A stretch of DNA of 64,000 nucleotides, from contig NZ_WNKT01000012.1 of the NCBI RefSeq assembly GCF_009720725.1, positions 27,312-91,311 of the forward strand, in the 5' to 3' direction. Every line of letters begins with the position of its first letter. Within the stretch, counting starts at the first letter, position 1. This document shows positions 26,204 through 35,705 of this stretch, piece after piece. Source of the stretch: Allochromatium palmeri. GTDB taxonomy: Bacteria; Pseudomonadota; Gammaproteobacteria; Chromatiales; Chromatiaceae. Position numbers and translations under genes: made by a program. A model generated the notes under the pieces. That model was not told where the DNA came from, did no database searches, and saw only the letters and a list, made by a program, of their open reading frames with translations.

Positions 26204-27256
26204 TAGCGCCCAGGTGATGTGCTCGCGGACCAGTGGGCTGGGATGGTCGGTGCGGGCGGTGAGTGCTGTCTGGATTGCTGGCGATGGCGGGGCGTTGCCG
26301 AGTGCGACGGCGAGGTTGCGTAGCCAGCGTTCGTGGCCGAGGCGGCGGATGGCTGAACCCTCGGTGCGCGTGAGGAAGGTGGGTTCGTCCCAGGCGAAGA
26401 GGGCGATCAGGGTAGCGGTGTCCAGTCCGTGACGCGGCAGAAAGTCGGTCTCCTCGGTGCGATGTGCAAAGCGGTTCCAGGGACAGACGAGCTGGCAGTC
26501 GTCACAGCCGTGGAGGCGGTTGCCGATCAGGGGGCGTAGCGGTTCGGGGATGGCGCCCTTGAGTTCGATTGTGAGATAGGAAATGCAGCGCCGGCCGTCG
26601 ACCTGGTAGGGGGCGACGATGGCGCCTGTGGGGCAGGCGTCGAGACAGGCTTGGCAGCGCCCGCAGTGATCGGCCATGGGCCGGTCGGGTGGGAGCGGCA
26701 GGTCGGTGTAGATTTCGCCGAGGAAGAACCAGGAGCCGGCGCGCGGGTTGACGAGGTTGCTGTGCTTGCCGATCCAGCCGAGTCCGGCCTTTTCGGCCAG
26801 TGGTTTTTCCATCACCGGGGCCGAGTCGACGAAGACGCGATGACCAAAGGGGCCGATGTGGGCGGCGAGTCGGTCGGCCAGACGTTGCAGCCGCCGGCGC
26901 AGGACTTTGTGATAGTCGCGTCCGAGCGTATAGCGCGAGATGAAGGCGCTGGCCGGGTCGGCGAGCCGCTCGTGCATGGTTGCGTGGGACTCGGGCTGAT
27001 AATCCATCCGCGCCGAGATCACGCTCAGGGTTCCAGGGACGAGTTCGGCCGGGCGCGAGCGTTTGGCGCCATGACGCATCATGTAGTCCATCTCGCCGTG
27101 ATAGCCGCGCGCGAGCCAGTCGAGCAGGCGCGGCTCGGCGCTTGTCAGATCCGTATCTGTGATGCCGATCTGCTGAAAACCCAGCTCGTGGCCCCAAGCC
27201 TTGAGGCGTTCGACCAGTGCCTGGTCCGACGTGGTGAATGCTGTCTCGATGGTCAT
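26189..27256 (-). CDS. queG: Epoxyqueuosine reductase (3' end altered by IS630)
   Basis: 355 residues. QueG is the cobalamin- and Fe-S-dependent enzyme that reduces epoxyqueuosine to queuosine in tRNA anticodons. Two ferredoxin-type clusters are visible: CGRCQACLDACPTG and CDDCQLVCPWNR. The N-terminal part (LGFQQIGITDTDL) and the body are normal. The last four residues (VQHC) and the stop are supplied by the right end of the IS; the ancestral ending ARLKHR survives at 24865-24887. Since only the extreme C-terminus differs, the enzyme is probably still functional. It is divergent from nnr, with 143 bases between the two starts. Confidence 0.93.
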   Translation of the reverse strand: MTIETAFTTSDQALVERLKAWGHELGFQQIGITDTDLTSAEPRLLDWLARGYHGEMDYMMRHGAKRSRPAELVPGTLSVISARMDYQPESHATMHERLADPASAFISRYTLGRDYHKVLRRRLQRLADRLAAHIGPFGHRVFVDSAPVMEKPLAEKAGLGWIGKHSNLVNPRAGSWFFLGEIYTDLPLPPDRPMADHCGRCQACLDACPTGAIVAPYQVDGRRCISYLTIELKGAIPEPLRPLIGNRLHGCDDCQLVCPWNRFAHRTEETDFLPRHGLDTATLIALFAWDEPTFLTRTEGSAIRRLGHERWLRNLAVALGNAPPSPAIQTALTARTDHPSPLVREHITWALVQHC

Positions 27257-27399
27257 GCTGAACGTTCAGTCACTCGGGTTGCAGAAACCGTCCCCATAGA
27301 TCGCGATCGATTGGAATCAATCCGCTTTTGCGCCAAGCTTGCGTGGATTCAAGGACAGGTTCAAGCTCGAACTGTCCACCGCCAACGACCAGCCGCTCG

Positions 27400-28917
27400 A
27401 TGAATTACCGTCCGCTTCCAGACACTGACCGCCTGCCTTATGCGCTCTATCGCGCCGATCAGGTGCGCCGCCTCGATCGTCTTGCGATCGAGGTGTTCGG
27501 CATTCCAGGGATCGAGTTGATGAACCGTGCCGGGGCTGTGGCCTATCGGGTGCTGCGCGCGCGCTGGCCGCAGGCGCGCCGGATCACTGTGCTGGCGGGG
27601 ACGGGCAACAATGGCGGTGATGGCTATGTGGTGGCGCGGCTGGCGCAGGCCGATGGTCTGGCGGTTCGGGTACTGCAACTGGGTGAAACCGATCGGGTGC
27701 GCGGCGAGGCGGCCCTGAGTCTGGGCGCGTATCGCAACGCCGGTGGTGTCATCGAAGCGGCGCGCGAGCTGCCGCCGGCGACTGACCTCTATGTCGATGC
27801 GCTGCTCGGTACCGGACTGGAGCGTCCGGTGACTGGACGCTGGGCCGAGGTCATTGCAGCCCTGAACGCCCAGCGCGCGCCGGTGGTGGCGCTCGACATG
27901 CCATCGGGTTTGCATGCGGATACCGGGCGGGTCATGGGCGCAGCGGTACGGGCGAGTGCGACCGTTTCCTTCATCGGACTCAAGCTGGGGCTGTTCGTCG
28001 GGGCCGGCGCTCAGTACCGGGGCGAGCTCCATTTCAGCGCGCTCGATCTCCCGGCTCGGGTCTATGCCGGCGAGATCCTGGCGGCGGCGCGGATCGACTG
28101 GGCGCGCGAGTCGCGCTCACTGCCGCCGCGCTCGCGGATCGCGCACAAAGGCGATTGCGGTCATGTGCTCGTCGTCGGCGGTGCGCCTGGGATGTCGGGC
28201 GCGGCGCGTCTGGCCGGCGAGGCGGCGCTGCGCGCGGGCGCCGGACTGGTGACGGTCGCGACCCATCCGCGTCATGCCGAGTGGCTCAATCTCGACCGGC
28301 CCGAGCTGATGGTCTCCGGCGTCGAGTCGGCGGGCGATCTCGACGCCCTGATCGAGCGGGCCGATGTGGTCGCGATCGGTCCTGGATTAGGACGCACGGA
28401 CTGGGGACGTGGACTCTGGGCGCGGATGCGTGCTCTGTCGCGGCCGCTGGTGGTGGATGCCGACGCGCTCAATCTGTTGGCTGAAACGCCTGGTTGCGGG
28501 CCGGACTGGGTGCTGACTCCGCATCCGGGCGAGGCCGCACGTTTACTCGGCGTCACGACCGCCGAGATCGAATCCGACCGGCTCGCAAGCGCACGGCGAC
28601 TCCAGGAGCGGTTTGGTGGCGTGGTGGTACTCAAGGGCGCCGGGACCATCGTACGTGGACCGGCGCCGCGCCTGCCGGCCGTCTGTAGTCAGGGCAACCC
28701 CGGCATGGCGACCGCCGGCGCGGGCGATGTGCTGACCGGCGTGATCGCGGCACTGCGCGCTCAGGGACTGGACGCCGAGGAGGCCGCACGCGCCGGCGTC
28801 TGTCTGCACGCGGCGGCCGGCGACCGTGCCGCGCACACCGGCGAGCGCGGTCTGATCGCCGGCGATATCATCGCCGCACTACGCGGCCTGTCCAATGGTC
28901 TCGACGGAGAGGATTGA
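27400..28917 (+). CDS. nnr: Bifunctional NAD(P)H-hydrate epimerase / ADP-dependent NAD(P)H-hydrate dehydratase
   Basis: About 505 residues from ATG 27400; upstream in-frame starts back to 27328 give a non-conserved extension. The N-terminal YjeF_N epimerase domain has VLAGTGNNGGDGYVVARLA and ALLGTGLERPVTG. The C-terminal ribokinase-like dehydratase has GDCGHVLVVGGAPGMSGAA, VVDADALNLLAE, VLTPHPGEAARLL and the terminal GAGDVLTGVIAAL signature. It repairs hydrated NAD(P)H. It is the first gene of the conserved nnr-tsaE-amidase-mutL-miaA-hfq series, and its stop overlaps the tsaE start. Confidence 0.93.
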   Translation: MNYRPLPDTDRLPYALYRADQVRRLDRLAIEVFGIPGIELMNRAGAVAYRVLRARWPQARRITVLAGTGNNGGDGYVVARLAQADGLAVRVLQLGETDRVRGEAALSLGAYRNAGGVIEAARELPPATDLYVDALLGTGLERPVTGRWAEVIAALNAQRAPVVALDMPSGLHADTGRVMGAAVRASATVSFIGLKLGLFVGAGAQYRGELHFSALDLPARVYAGEILAAARIDWARESRSLPPRSRIAHKGDCGHVLVVGGAPGMSGAARLAGEAALRAGAGLVTVATHPRHAEWLNLDRPELMVSGVESAGDLDALIERADVVAIGPGLGRTDWGRGLWARMRALSRPLVVDADALNLLAETPGCGPDWVLTPHPGEAARLLGVTTAEIESDRLASARRLQERFGGVVVLKGAGTIVRGPAPRLPAVCSQGNPGMATAGAGDVLTGVIAALRAQGLDAEEAARAGVCLHAAAGDRAAHTGERGLIAGDIIAALRGLSNGLDGED

Positions 28918-29411
28918 TGGAGATCGAACTCGATACACCTGAATCTCAGATGGATTTCGGCGCTCGGCTGGCGTCCGCGCTGCGTCCGCCCAGCGTGATT
29001 TTTCTGCAGGGTGATCTGGGCACCGGCAAGACGACCCTGACTCGTGGTATTCTGCGCGGCCTTGGACACCTGGGTTCGGTACGCAGTCCGACCTATACCC
29101 TCGTCGAGCCCTATGCACTGCCGGACCTCGAACTCTATCACTTCGATCTCTACCGTCTGGGCGACCCGGAGGAACTGGAATATCTGGGGTTGCGCGATCT
29201 GCTGGAGCGCGAAACCGTCTGGATCGTCGAATGGCCCGAACGCGGCACTGGTTTTCTGCCGAAACCCGATCTGCTGATCGAGATCACCCATCTCGATGCG
29301 GGGCGCCGTCTGGTCTTGACCCCCAGCAGTCCAGTGGGCGAGTCCATGCTGTCGGACATGATTTTCACGGCGGATGTCGCTTTCCCGCCACAGCCTCGAT
29401 CCAGCACTTGA
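28917..29411 (+). CDS. tsaE: tRNA threonylcarbamoyladenosine biosynthesis ATPase TsaE
   Basis: 164 residues; ATG 28917 overlaps the nnr stop (TGATG). Walker A is GDLGTGKTTL, followed by SPTYTLVEPY, HFDLYRLGDPEELEYLGL and VEWPERG, all typical of TsaE. It drives the TsaBD complex that makes t6A37 in ANN-decoding tRNAs. The C-terminal ~20 residues extend past the usual ending. Neighbours are those found in most gammaproteobacteria. Confidence 0.93.
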   Translation: MEIELDTPESQMDFGARLASALRPPSVIFLQGDLGTGKTTLTRGILRGLGHLGSVRSPTYTLVEPYALPDLELYHFDLYRLGDPEELEYLGLRDLLERETVWIVEWPERGTGFLPKPDLLIEITHLDAGRRLVLTPSSPVGESMLSDMIFTADVAFPPQPRSST

Positions 29412-29511
29412 GGAATATCATCTAATCGACGGAAGCAATTTGGAAAGATTGCCGATGACCTGCTATCTTTTAAGCGACGCTCGCACCCCATCCAGGCTTC
29501 GAGGCGGCATC

Positions 29512-30918
29512 GTGAACAGGCTTATCGTGCTCTTTCTGCTACTGATCTCACTCCCCGCAGTCACCTCTGCGGTCGAGGTCGAATGTCACTGGAGTCCAGC
29601 GAACTCGGGCAAGACACAGCTCTTGCTCGACGTAACGGCTCCGGCCCCGCATCGGATCTTCACCCTCGATCAGCCCGATCGGGTCGTGATCGATATTGCC
29701 GGCGCCAGGCTTGTCGGTGGTTTGCCGGCAGCGCGCACGGATGATCCGGTGCTGATCGGGGTGCGTGCCGGGGTGCGTGCCAACAACGAACTGCGACTCG
29801 TGCTCGACCTCAAGACTCCGGTGCGCGTCAAGAGCTTTGCCGCCAAAGCTGGAGGCGGGCCGACCAACCGCTTGATCGTCGAACTCATTCCCCGCTCGTC
29901 GGCGTCAGGTGAGGCGGGCGGTCTGCTCCCGGTCTCCAGCTCGGCGGCGTCTTCAGCGCCGATGGCCTGGTCGAGTCAAAAGCGCACGGCCATCGTCGCC
30001 ATTGATGCCGGTCACGGCGGTGAGGATCCAGGCGCCATCGGATCGAGTGGCACGCGCGAGAAGGATGTCACGCTGTCCATCGCGCGCAAGCTGGCGCGAC
30101 TGATCGAGCGCGAGTCCGGAATGCGCGCCGTGATGATTCGCGATGGCGACTATTACGTCGGACTGCGTGAGCGCACGCTGATCGCGCACGAGCACAAAGC
30201 CGATCTCTTCGTGTCCATTCATGCCGATGCTTATGACAACCCGGAGGCGCAGGGGTCTTCGGTCTATACGATCTCCCATGGTGCGGCCAGCAGCGAGGCG
30301 GCCAGTTGGCTGGCTGATCGCGAGAACAAGGCCGACTTACTCGGTGGCGTGGATCTCGCGGCGAGCGATGAATTGCTGGCCTCGGTGTTGCTCGACATGA
30401 CGCAGAACGCGACCATGGAGCACAGTACCGAGGCCGCCGACTCGATCCTGCGCTATCTCAAGCGCGTCGGTACGATCCATAAGAGCGATGTCCAGCGCGC
30501 CGGATTCGTGGTGCTCAAGTCGCCCGACATCCCGTCGCTTCTGGTCGAAACGGCCTTTATCAGCAACGCCGACGAAGAGCGCCGGCTCAGGAGCAATGCT
30601 CATCAGCAACGCCTGGCCGAGGCGATCATGACCGGCATCAAGGGCTATTTCACCAAGTATCCGCCTCAGGGTCTGCTGTCGGCGAGTGCGGGTGATGACG
30701 TCAAGCGTTCCGGTTCCAGTACCATTCGCGGGCTGCGATCCGCGTCCAGCGCGCGCGTGCATGGTTTGCGTGAATATGTGATCAGTCAGGGTGATACCCT
30801 GTCCGGCATCGCCAAGCGCCATCGTGTGAGCCTCAGCTCACTGCGGGCCGAGAACGGTCTCGGCGAAACCGATTTGATCCGGGTCGGGCAGGTCATCGCC
30901 ATTCCAACCGATTCCTGA
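29512..30918 (+). CDS. N-acetylmuramoyl-L-alanine amidase (AMIN-Amidase_3-LysM, AmiB/AmiC type)
   Basis: 468 residues if translated from GTG 29512, chosen because GAGG lies 7 bases upstream and a signal peptide starts there (RLIVLFLLLISLPAVTSA); ATG 29455 is an alternative. After the leader come an AMIN domain (DQPDRVVIDIAGARL), a zinc amidase (IDAGHGGEDPGAIG, DLFVSIHADA, SLLVETAFISNADEE) and a C-terminal LysM repeat (YVISQGDTLSGIAKRH). The enzyme cleaves septal peptidoglycan stem peptides in the periplasm during cell separation. The AMIN domain targets the septum. In this chromosomal position the family member is commonly called AmiB. Confidence 0.92.
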   Translation: MNRLIVLFLLLISLPAVTSAVEVECHWSPANSGKTQLLLDVTAPAPHRIFTLDQPDRVVIDIAGARLVGGLPAARTDDPVLIGVRAGVRANNELRLVLDLKTPVRVKSFAAKAGGGPTNRLIVELIPRSSASGEAGGLLPVSSSAASSAPMAWSSQKRTAIVAIDAGHGGEDPGAIGSSGTREKDVTLSIARKLARLIERESGMRAVMIRDGDYYVGLRERTLIAHEHKADLFVSIHADAYDNPEAQGSSVYTISHGAASSEAASWLADRENKADLLGGVDLAASDELLASVLLDMTQNATMEHSTEAADSILRYLKRVGTIHKSDVQRAGFVVLKSPDIPSLLVETAFISNADEERRLRSNAHQQRLAEAIMTGIKGYFTKYPPQGLLSASAGDDVKRSGSSTIRGLRSASSARVHGLREYVISQGDTLSGIAKRHRVSLSSLRAENGLGETDLIRVGQVIAIPTDS

Positions 30919-30986
30919 GCCTGTCTTCGGGTGGAGCCACGCCGGCTCGCCCCGAGTCGGCGCCTCGTTCGTCCTTCATCCACCCC

Positions 30987-32906
30987 ATGTCCAAGCCCAT
31001 TCGCATCCTTTCCGATCATCTCGTCAATCAGATCGCCGCCGGCGAGGTCGTCGAGCGTCCGGCCTCGGTGGTCAAGGAGCTGATCGAGAACAGTCTCGAT
31101 GCAGGCTGCACGCGCCTGGAGATCGATGTGGAGCAGGGCGGCAGCAAGCGGCTGCGGGTGCGTGACGACGGTCGCGGCATTCCGCCCGATCAGCTGGCGC
31201 TGGCACTGGCGCGGCACGCGACCAGCAAGCTGGCCGAACTGGCTGATCTGGAAGCGGTCGGCACACTCGGTTTTCGTGGCGAGGCACTGCCGAGTATCGC
31301 GTCAGTGAGTCGGCTGACCCTGACGTCCAGGGTGCGTCCGGACCCGGACGACGCGCTGTCCGATCGGGCGGGTGACTCGGCCTGGGAGGTCGCGGTCGCC
31401 CTCGATGGCCGTCTGGATGGGCCGCGCCCGGCCGCGCATCCCCCAGGGACCAGCGTCGAGGTACGCGATCTCTTCTTCAACACCCCAGCGCGACGCAAGT
31501 TCCTGCGCACCGAGAAGACCGAGTTCGATCATGTCGAGCAGGTGGTGCGCCGACTCGCGCTGGCGCGTCCCGAGGTGGCGCTCGAACTGCGTCACAATGG
31601 GCGTGTCGTCCATCAGCTGCCGGCCGCCGATGGGCGACCCGAGGCGGTGCAGGCGCGTCTGGATCTGTTGCTCGGGGCGGGGTTCAGCGAGCAGTCGCTG
31701 GACATCGATGTCTCGGCGGTGGATCTGCGGCTGTCTGGCTGGGTGCGGCGTCCGGCCTTTTCGCGCAGTCAGCCGGATCAGCAGTTCTTCTATGTCAATG
31801 GCCGCCTGATCCGCGACCGGCTGGTCAGCCATGCCATCCGTCAGGCGTTCAGCGACTTTCTGCATCAGGCACGCCATCCGGCCTATGTGCTGTTTCTGGA
31901 ACTGCCGCCGCGTCTGGTCGATGTCAATGTCCATCCAGCCAAGCATGAGGTGCGTTTTCGCGAGTCGCGTCAGGTCCATGATTTCATCCAGCGTGCCCTG
32001 CAGCGGCGGCTGTCGCAAGGATCCTTGGGTGCGGTCGACACAGCCGATGTCGTTGCGACAGCGCCGATCGCGGCCTCTGGACAGGATGTCGCTGCGCCGC
32101 CGGCTTCGCACGCGCCGCTCGACCACGGCGACGACCCGCGCCAACGTCCATCCTCCCGGTCGTCGGGTTCAGGGTCGCGCGTCTTTGCGTTTGCGCCAGG
32201 GGTCGGCGATGGACGGCGGGTCTATCAGGCATCGCTGGCGCTCCAGCGTCCTGAGCCGCCTTTAGCAACAGCATCGGACGTGGTTGACCAGGACGCCAAC
32301 GACTCAGACGCGCCGACCGACATCCCGCCGCTCGGCTTCGCCCTGGCCCAGCTCAATGGCGTCTATCTGCTGGCTGAGTCGGCTGAGGGTCTGATCCTGG
32401 TCGACATCCATGCCGCCCACGAGCGCATCGGCTACGAGCGGCTCAAGACCGCCTGGAGCGCGGGCCGGGTGACGAGCCAACCGTTGCTGGTGCCGCACAG
32501 TCTCCAGGTCGACCCGCGCGAGGCCGATCGTCTGGAGGAGCAGCGCGAGACCCTGGCCCGGCTGGGGCTGGTGCTGGATCGTCTCGGCGTCGATCGAATT
32601 GTGGTGCGCGAGGTGCCGGCGCTGCTGCGACAGGCCGATATGGAAGCACTGGTCCGCGACCTGCTCGCCGATCTCACCGAACAGGGCGAGAGCACGCGCG
32701 TCGAGGATGCCATCGACAGCGTTCTGGCGACCCTGGCCTGTCATGGCTCGGTGCGCGCCAACCGCCACCTGACGCCCGATGAGATGAACGCTCTGCTGCG
32801 CGACATGGAGCGCACCGAGCGCATCGATCAGTGCAATCATGGCCGTCCGACCTGGGTCCGGCTCTCCCATGCCGATCTCGATCGGCTGTTTCTGCGTGGA
32901 CGTTGA
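30987..32906 (+). CDS. mutL: DNA mismatch repair protein MutL, endonuclease-type
   Basis: 639 residues. The GHKL ATPase motifs are present ([29 protein letters not shown]). The C-terminal domain holds [12 protein letters not shown], a match to the DxHA-x2-E-x4-E metal site of nicking MutL proteins, and QCNHGRPTW, the partner metal motif. This is the Pseudomonas-like, strand-nicking form rather than the E. coli form that relies on MutH. A low-complexity linker (~350-430) joins the halves. Confidence 0.95.
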   Translation: MSKPIRILSDHLVNQIAAGEVVERPASVVKELIENSLDAGCTRLEIDVEQGGSKRLRVRDDGRGIPPDQLALALARHATSKLAELADLEAVGTLGFRGEALPSIASVSRLTLTSRVRPDPDDALSDRAGDSAWEVAVALDGRLDGPRPAAHPPGTSVEVRDLFFNTPARRKFLRTEKTEFDHVEQVVRRLALARPEVALELRHNGRVVHQLPAADGRPEAVQARLDLLLGAGFSEQSLDIDVSAVDLRLSGWVRRPAFSRSQPDQQFFYVNGRLIRDRLVSHAIRQAFSDFLHQARHPAYVLFLELPPRLVDVNVHPAKHEVRFRESRQVHDFIQRALQRRLSQGSLGAVDTADVVATAPIAASGQDVAAPPASHAPLDHGDDPRQRPSSRSSGSGSRVFAFAPGVGDGRRVYQASLALQRPEPPLATASDVVDQDANDSDAPTDIPPLGFALAQLNGVYLLAESAEGLILVDIHAAHERIGYERLKTAWSAGRVTSQPLLVPHSLQVDPREADRLEEQRETLARLGLVLDRLGVDRIVVREVPALLRQADMEALVRDLLADLTEQGESTRVEDAIDSVLATLACHGSVRANRHLTPDEMNALLRDMERTERIDQCNHGRPTWVRLSHADLDRLFLRGR

Positions 32907-32928
32907 GCCGGTTTCCCGAGCGACCCTG

Positions 32929-33921
32929 ATGACTGACCCGACACCCGACACCCGCCCCTGGGCGATCCTGCTCATGGGGCCGACCGCTTCGGGCAAGACC
33001 GATCTGGCCATCCAACTGGTCGAACGTCTGCCGTGCGAGATCATCAGCGTCGACTCGGCCATGATCTATCGCGGTCTGGACATCGGCACCGCCAAGCCGG
33101 GGCCGGAAATCCTGGCGCGCGCGCCGCACCGGCTGATTGATATCCTCGACCCGACCGAGTCCTACTCGACCGCGCGCTTTCGCGAGGACGCGCTGGCCGC
33201 GATGACCGAGATCAGCGTCCGCGGGCGAATCCCGCTCCTGGTCGGTGGCACCATGCTCTATTTCCGCGCCCTGCAGCAGGGATTAGCCCGACTGCCGAGC
33301 GCCGATGCCGAGGTGCGCGCGACCTTGGAGGCGGATGCCGAGCGGCTGGGCTGGGCGGCCATGCACGCCCGTCTGGCCGCGCTCGACCCCGAGGCCGGCG
33401 CGCGCATCCATCCCAACGACCCCCAGCGCATCCAGCGCGCGCTGGAAGTCCAGGCGCTCACCGGACGGGCGATGAGTGCGCTGATTCGCGACGCTGAGTG
33501 CGAGTCCTTGCCCTTTCGATTGCTGAAACTCGCGCGCGCGCCGAGCGATCGTGCCATCCTGCACGCTCGCATCGAGCGACGTTTTCGCGCCATGCTGGAA
33601 CTTGGGCTGGTCGAGGAGGTCTCCCAGCTCTGGGCGCGCGGCGATCTGACGCCGGATCTGCCCTCGATGCGCTGTGTCGGTTATCGGCAGGTCTTGAACT
33701 CTCTACTCGGCGAAAGCACTTGGGAAGAGATGTTGCAACGCGGCATCATCGCCACCCGTCAACTCGCCAAACGGCAGATGACCTGGCTGCGTGCCGAATC
33801 CGACTGTCATTGGCTCGATGACGAACCCGATCCGCTCGGCTTGGCGCTCGCGCTCATTGCACCCATCCTGAAGGACTCCGGGATCCGTTTGCCAGCCGAT
33901 GGTCGAGTGAACGACACTTGA
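32929..33921 (+). CDS. miaA: tRNA dimethylallyltransferase
   Basis: 330 residues from ATG 32929, the residue before TDPTPDTRP; the longer upstream frame overlaps mutL and is not conserved. The P-loop [38 protein letters not shown] and the [12 protein letters not shown] segment are diagnostic. It adds the isoprenyl group to A37 of UNN-decoding tRNAs. It sits 22 bases after mutL and ahead of hfq, the standard order. Confidence 0.95.
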   Translation: MTDPTPDTRPWAILLMGPTASGKTDLAIQLVERLPCEIISVDSAMIYRGLDIGTAKPGPEILARAPHRLIDILDPTESYSTARFREDALAAMTEISVRGRIPLLVGGTMLYFRALQQGLARLPSADAEVRATLEADAERLGWAAMHARLAALDPEAGARIHPNDPQRIQRALEVQALTGRAMSALIRDAECESLPFRLLKLARAPSDRAILHARIERRFRAMLELGLVEEVSQLWARGDLTPDLPSMRCVGYRQVLNSLLGESTWEEMLQRGIIATRQLAKRQMTWLRAESDCHWLDDEPDPLGLALALIAPILKDSGIRLPADGRVNDT

Positions 33922-33947
33922 GACAGACGCTGATGTGTTTCCTTGCG

Positions 33948-33974
33948 GGGGTGGTTCGTCCTGGCTGCCACCCC
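33948..33974 (+). other. Stem-loop upstream of hfq
   Basis: GGGGTGG (33948-33954) pairs with CCACCCC (33968-33974) in the miaA-hfq gap. No T-run follows, so attenuation or RNA processing before hfq is possible but unproven. Confidence 0.3.
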
Positions 33975-34060
33975 AGCGCATCTGGCCTGACCCCATCCGG
34001 GGCCGAGGCGGTTTTTAGCCGGGCATCGTGCTTCATCCAAAACAACAAGGAGCCAACCTC

Positions 34061-34312
34061 ATGTCCAAGGGACAGAGTCTACAAGATCCCTTTCTCAACG
34101 CTCTACGGAAAGAGCGCGTTCCAGTCTCCATCTTTCTGGTCAACGGCATCAAGCTCCAGGGCCAGATTGAGTCATTCGACCAATTCGTGGTGCTGCTCAA
34201 GAACAACGTCAGTCAGATGATCTACAAGCACGCGATCTCAACCGTGGTACCGGCGCGCAATGTCAGGCTGCCGACGAACGAGACCGACAGTGCCGAACCG
34301 GAGGCGCATTGA
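34061..34312 (+). CDS. hfq: RNA chaperone Hfq
   Basis: 83 residues from ATG 34061, decided by AAGGAG about 10 bases upstream. The proximal-face residues Gln-Asp in [10 protein letters not shown], the Sm1 block ([19 protein letters not shown]) and the Sm2 motif [10 protein letters not shown] are intact. Hfq hexamers pair small RNAs with mRNAs. The C-terminal tail is short (about 15 residues). The stop overlaps the hflX start. Confidence 0.97.
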   Translation: MSKGQSLQDPFLNALRKERVPVSIFLVNGIKLQGQIESFDQFVVLLKNNVSQMIYKHAISTVVPARNVRLPTNETDSAEPEAH

Positions 34313-35637
34313 GCGAGGCACAGGCACCGGTTCCGGCGGCTGAAGCCCGGTCCGTCGCCGTCGGCCCGTCGCTCGTCTTCGAGCGTCCCAAGGCGGGCGA
34401 GCGAGCGGTGCTGGTCGATCTCGACATCGGGCGATCGACTACCGAGGACGACGAGCGCGAGGAGTTCGTGCTGCTGGCGCAGGCGGCCGGCGCTGAGGTG
34501 ATGGGGAGCATCGGCGGCTCGCGCGCTACGCCCGATTCGCGGCTCTTCATCGGCTCGGGCAAGGCCGAGGAACTCAAGGCGCTGGTCACGGCCACCGAAT
34601 CCGAGCTGGTCATCTTCAACCACCCACTCAGCCCAGCCCAGGAACGCAACCTGGAGCGTCTGCTGGAATGCCGGGTGATCGACCGCTCCGGGCTGATCCT
34701 GGACATCTTCGCCCAGCGCGCGCGCTCGTTCGAGGGCAAGCTCCAGGTCGAGCTGGCGCAGCTCAGACATCTCTCGACGCGACTGGTGCGCGGCTGGACC
34801 CACCTGGAGCGGCAGAAGGGCGGTATCGGTCTGCGCGGTCCGGGTGAGACGCAGTTGGAAACCGACCGGCGCCTGCTGTCCACGCGCGTGGCCATGCTGG
34901 AGCGCCGGCTGGCACGCATCGAGAGCCAGCGTGCTCAGGGCCGCAAGGCGCGCGCCAAGGCCGAGCTGCCGGTGGTCTCGCTGGTCGGCTATACCAATGC
35001 CGGCAAGTCGACACTCTTCAATCGGCTGACCGAGGCCGGCGTTCTGGAAGCCGATCAGTTGTTTGCGACCCTGGACCCGACCCTGCGCCGGCTGGATCTG
35101 CCGAGCGGCAGTCATGTGCTGCTGGCCGACACCGTCGGGTTCGTCAGCCGGCTGCCGCATGAACTGGTTGCCGCCTTCCGCTCGACGCTGGAGGAAACGC
35201 GCGGCGCCAGCCTGCTGCTGCATGTGATCGACGCCGCCGCGGCCAATCGCGCCCGCCTGATGGCGGATGTCGAAACCGTGCTGGCCGAAATCGGCAGTCA
35301 CGAACGCCCCCGGCTGGAGGTCTTCAACAAGATCGACCGGCTGGAGGGCGAGACGGCGCGTCTGGAACGCGATGTCGACGGACGTCCGGTGCGGGTCTGG
35401 GTCTCGGCGCGCACCGGCGAGGGCATGGACCTGCTGCATCAGGCGCTGATCGACCTGACCGGCGGCGAGCGTCTGATCGAGACCTTCACCCTGGAACCAG
35501 CCGAGGGCCAGCGGCGCGCCTGGCTTTATCGTCATGCGCGCGTAATCGAGGATCAGCCGCTCGACTCGGGCGGTTGGGAACTGCGCTGTGAGATCGCGCG
35601 CGTGGATCTGGAGCGTCTGCGGGCGCGTTTGCCGTGA
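34309..35637 (+). CDS. hflX: Ribosome-associated GTPase HflX
   Basis: 442 residues from TTG 34309, overlapping the hfq stop by 4 bp with GGAGG five bases upstream. The N-terminal HflX domain ([20 protein letters not shown]) and the glycine-rich linker ([15 protein letters not shown]) precede the G domain: G1 [13 protein letters not shown]3 [11 protein letters not shown]4 NKID. HflX splits stalled or heat-damaged ribosomes. The rare TTG with overlap suggests translational coupling to hfq. Confidence 0.95.
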   Translation: MSEAQAPVPAAEARSVAVGPSLVFERPKAGERAVLVDLDIGRSTTEDDEREEFVLLAQAAGAEVMGSIGGSRATPDSRLFIGSGKAEELKALVTATESELVIFNHPLSPAQERNLERLLECRVIDRSGLILDIFAQRARSFEGKLQVELAQLRHLSTRLVRGWTHLERQKGGIGLRGPGETQLETDRRLLSTRVAMLERRLARIESQRAQGRKARAKAELPVVSLVGYTNAGKSTLFNRLTEAGVLEADQLFATLDPTLRRLDLPSGSHVLLADTVGFVSRLPHELVAAFRSTLEETRGASLLLHVIDAAAANRARLMADVETVLAEIGSHERPRLEVFNKIDRLEGETARLERDVDGRPVRVWVSARTGEGMDLLHQALIDLTGGERLIETFTLEPAEGQRRAWLYRHARVIEDQPLDSGGWELRCEIARVDLERLRARLP

Positions 35638-35658
35638 TCGGACCGGCTCCCGTACAAT
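35629..35658 (+). promoter_or_regulatory. Candidate sigma-70 promoter for hflKC
   Basis: TTGCCG (35629-35634) and TACAAT (35653-35658) are separated by 18 bases across the hflX stop, 48 bases before hflK. This fits a weak vegetative promoter; prediction only. Confidence 0.3.
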
Positions 35659-35705
35659 CGGGGCCATCGATCGATGAACCTTCTGAATAGAAAGACGGAG
35701 AAGCT

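Noticed and set aside
34222..35667. 481-residue open frame opposite hflX
   Set aside because: Shadow frame of hflX, which has all GTPase motifs.
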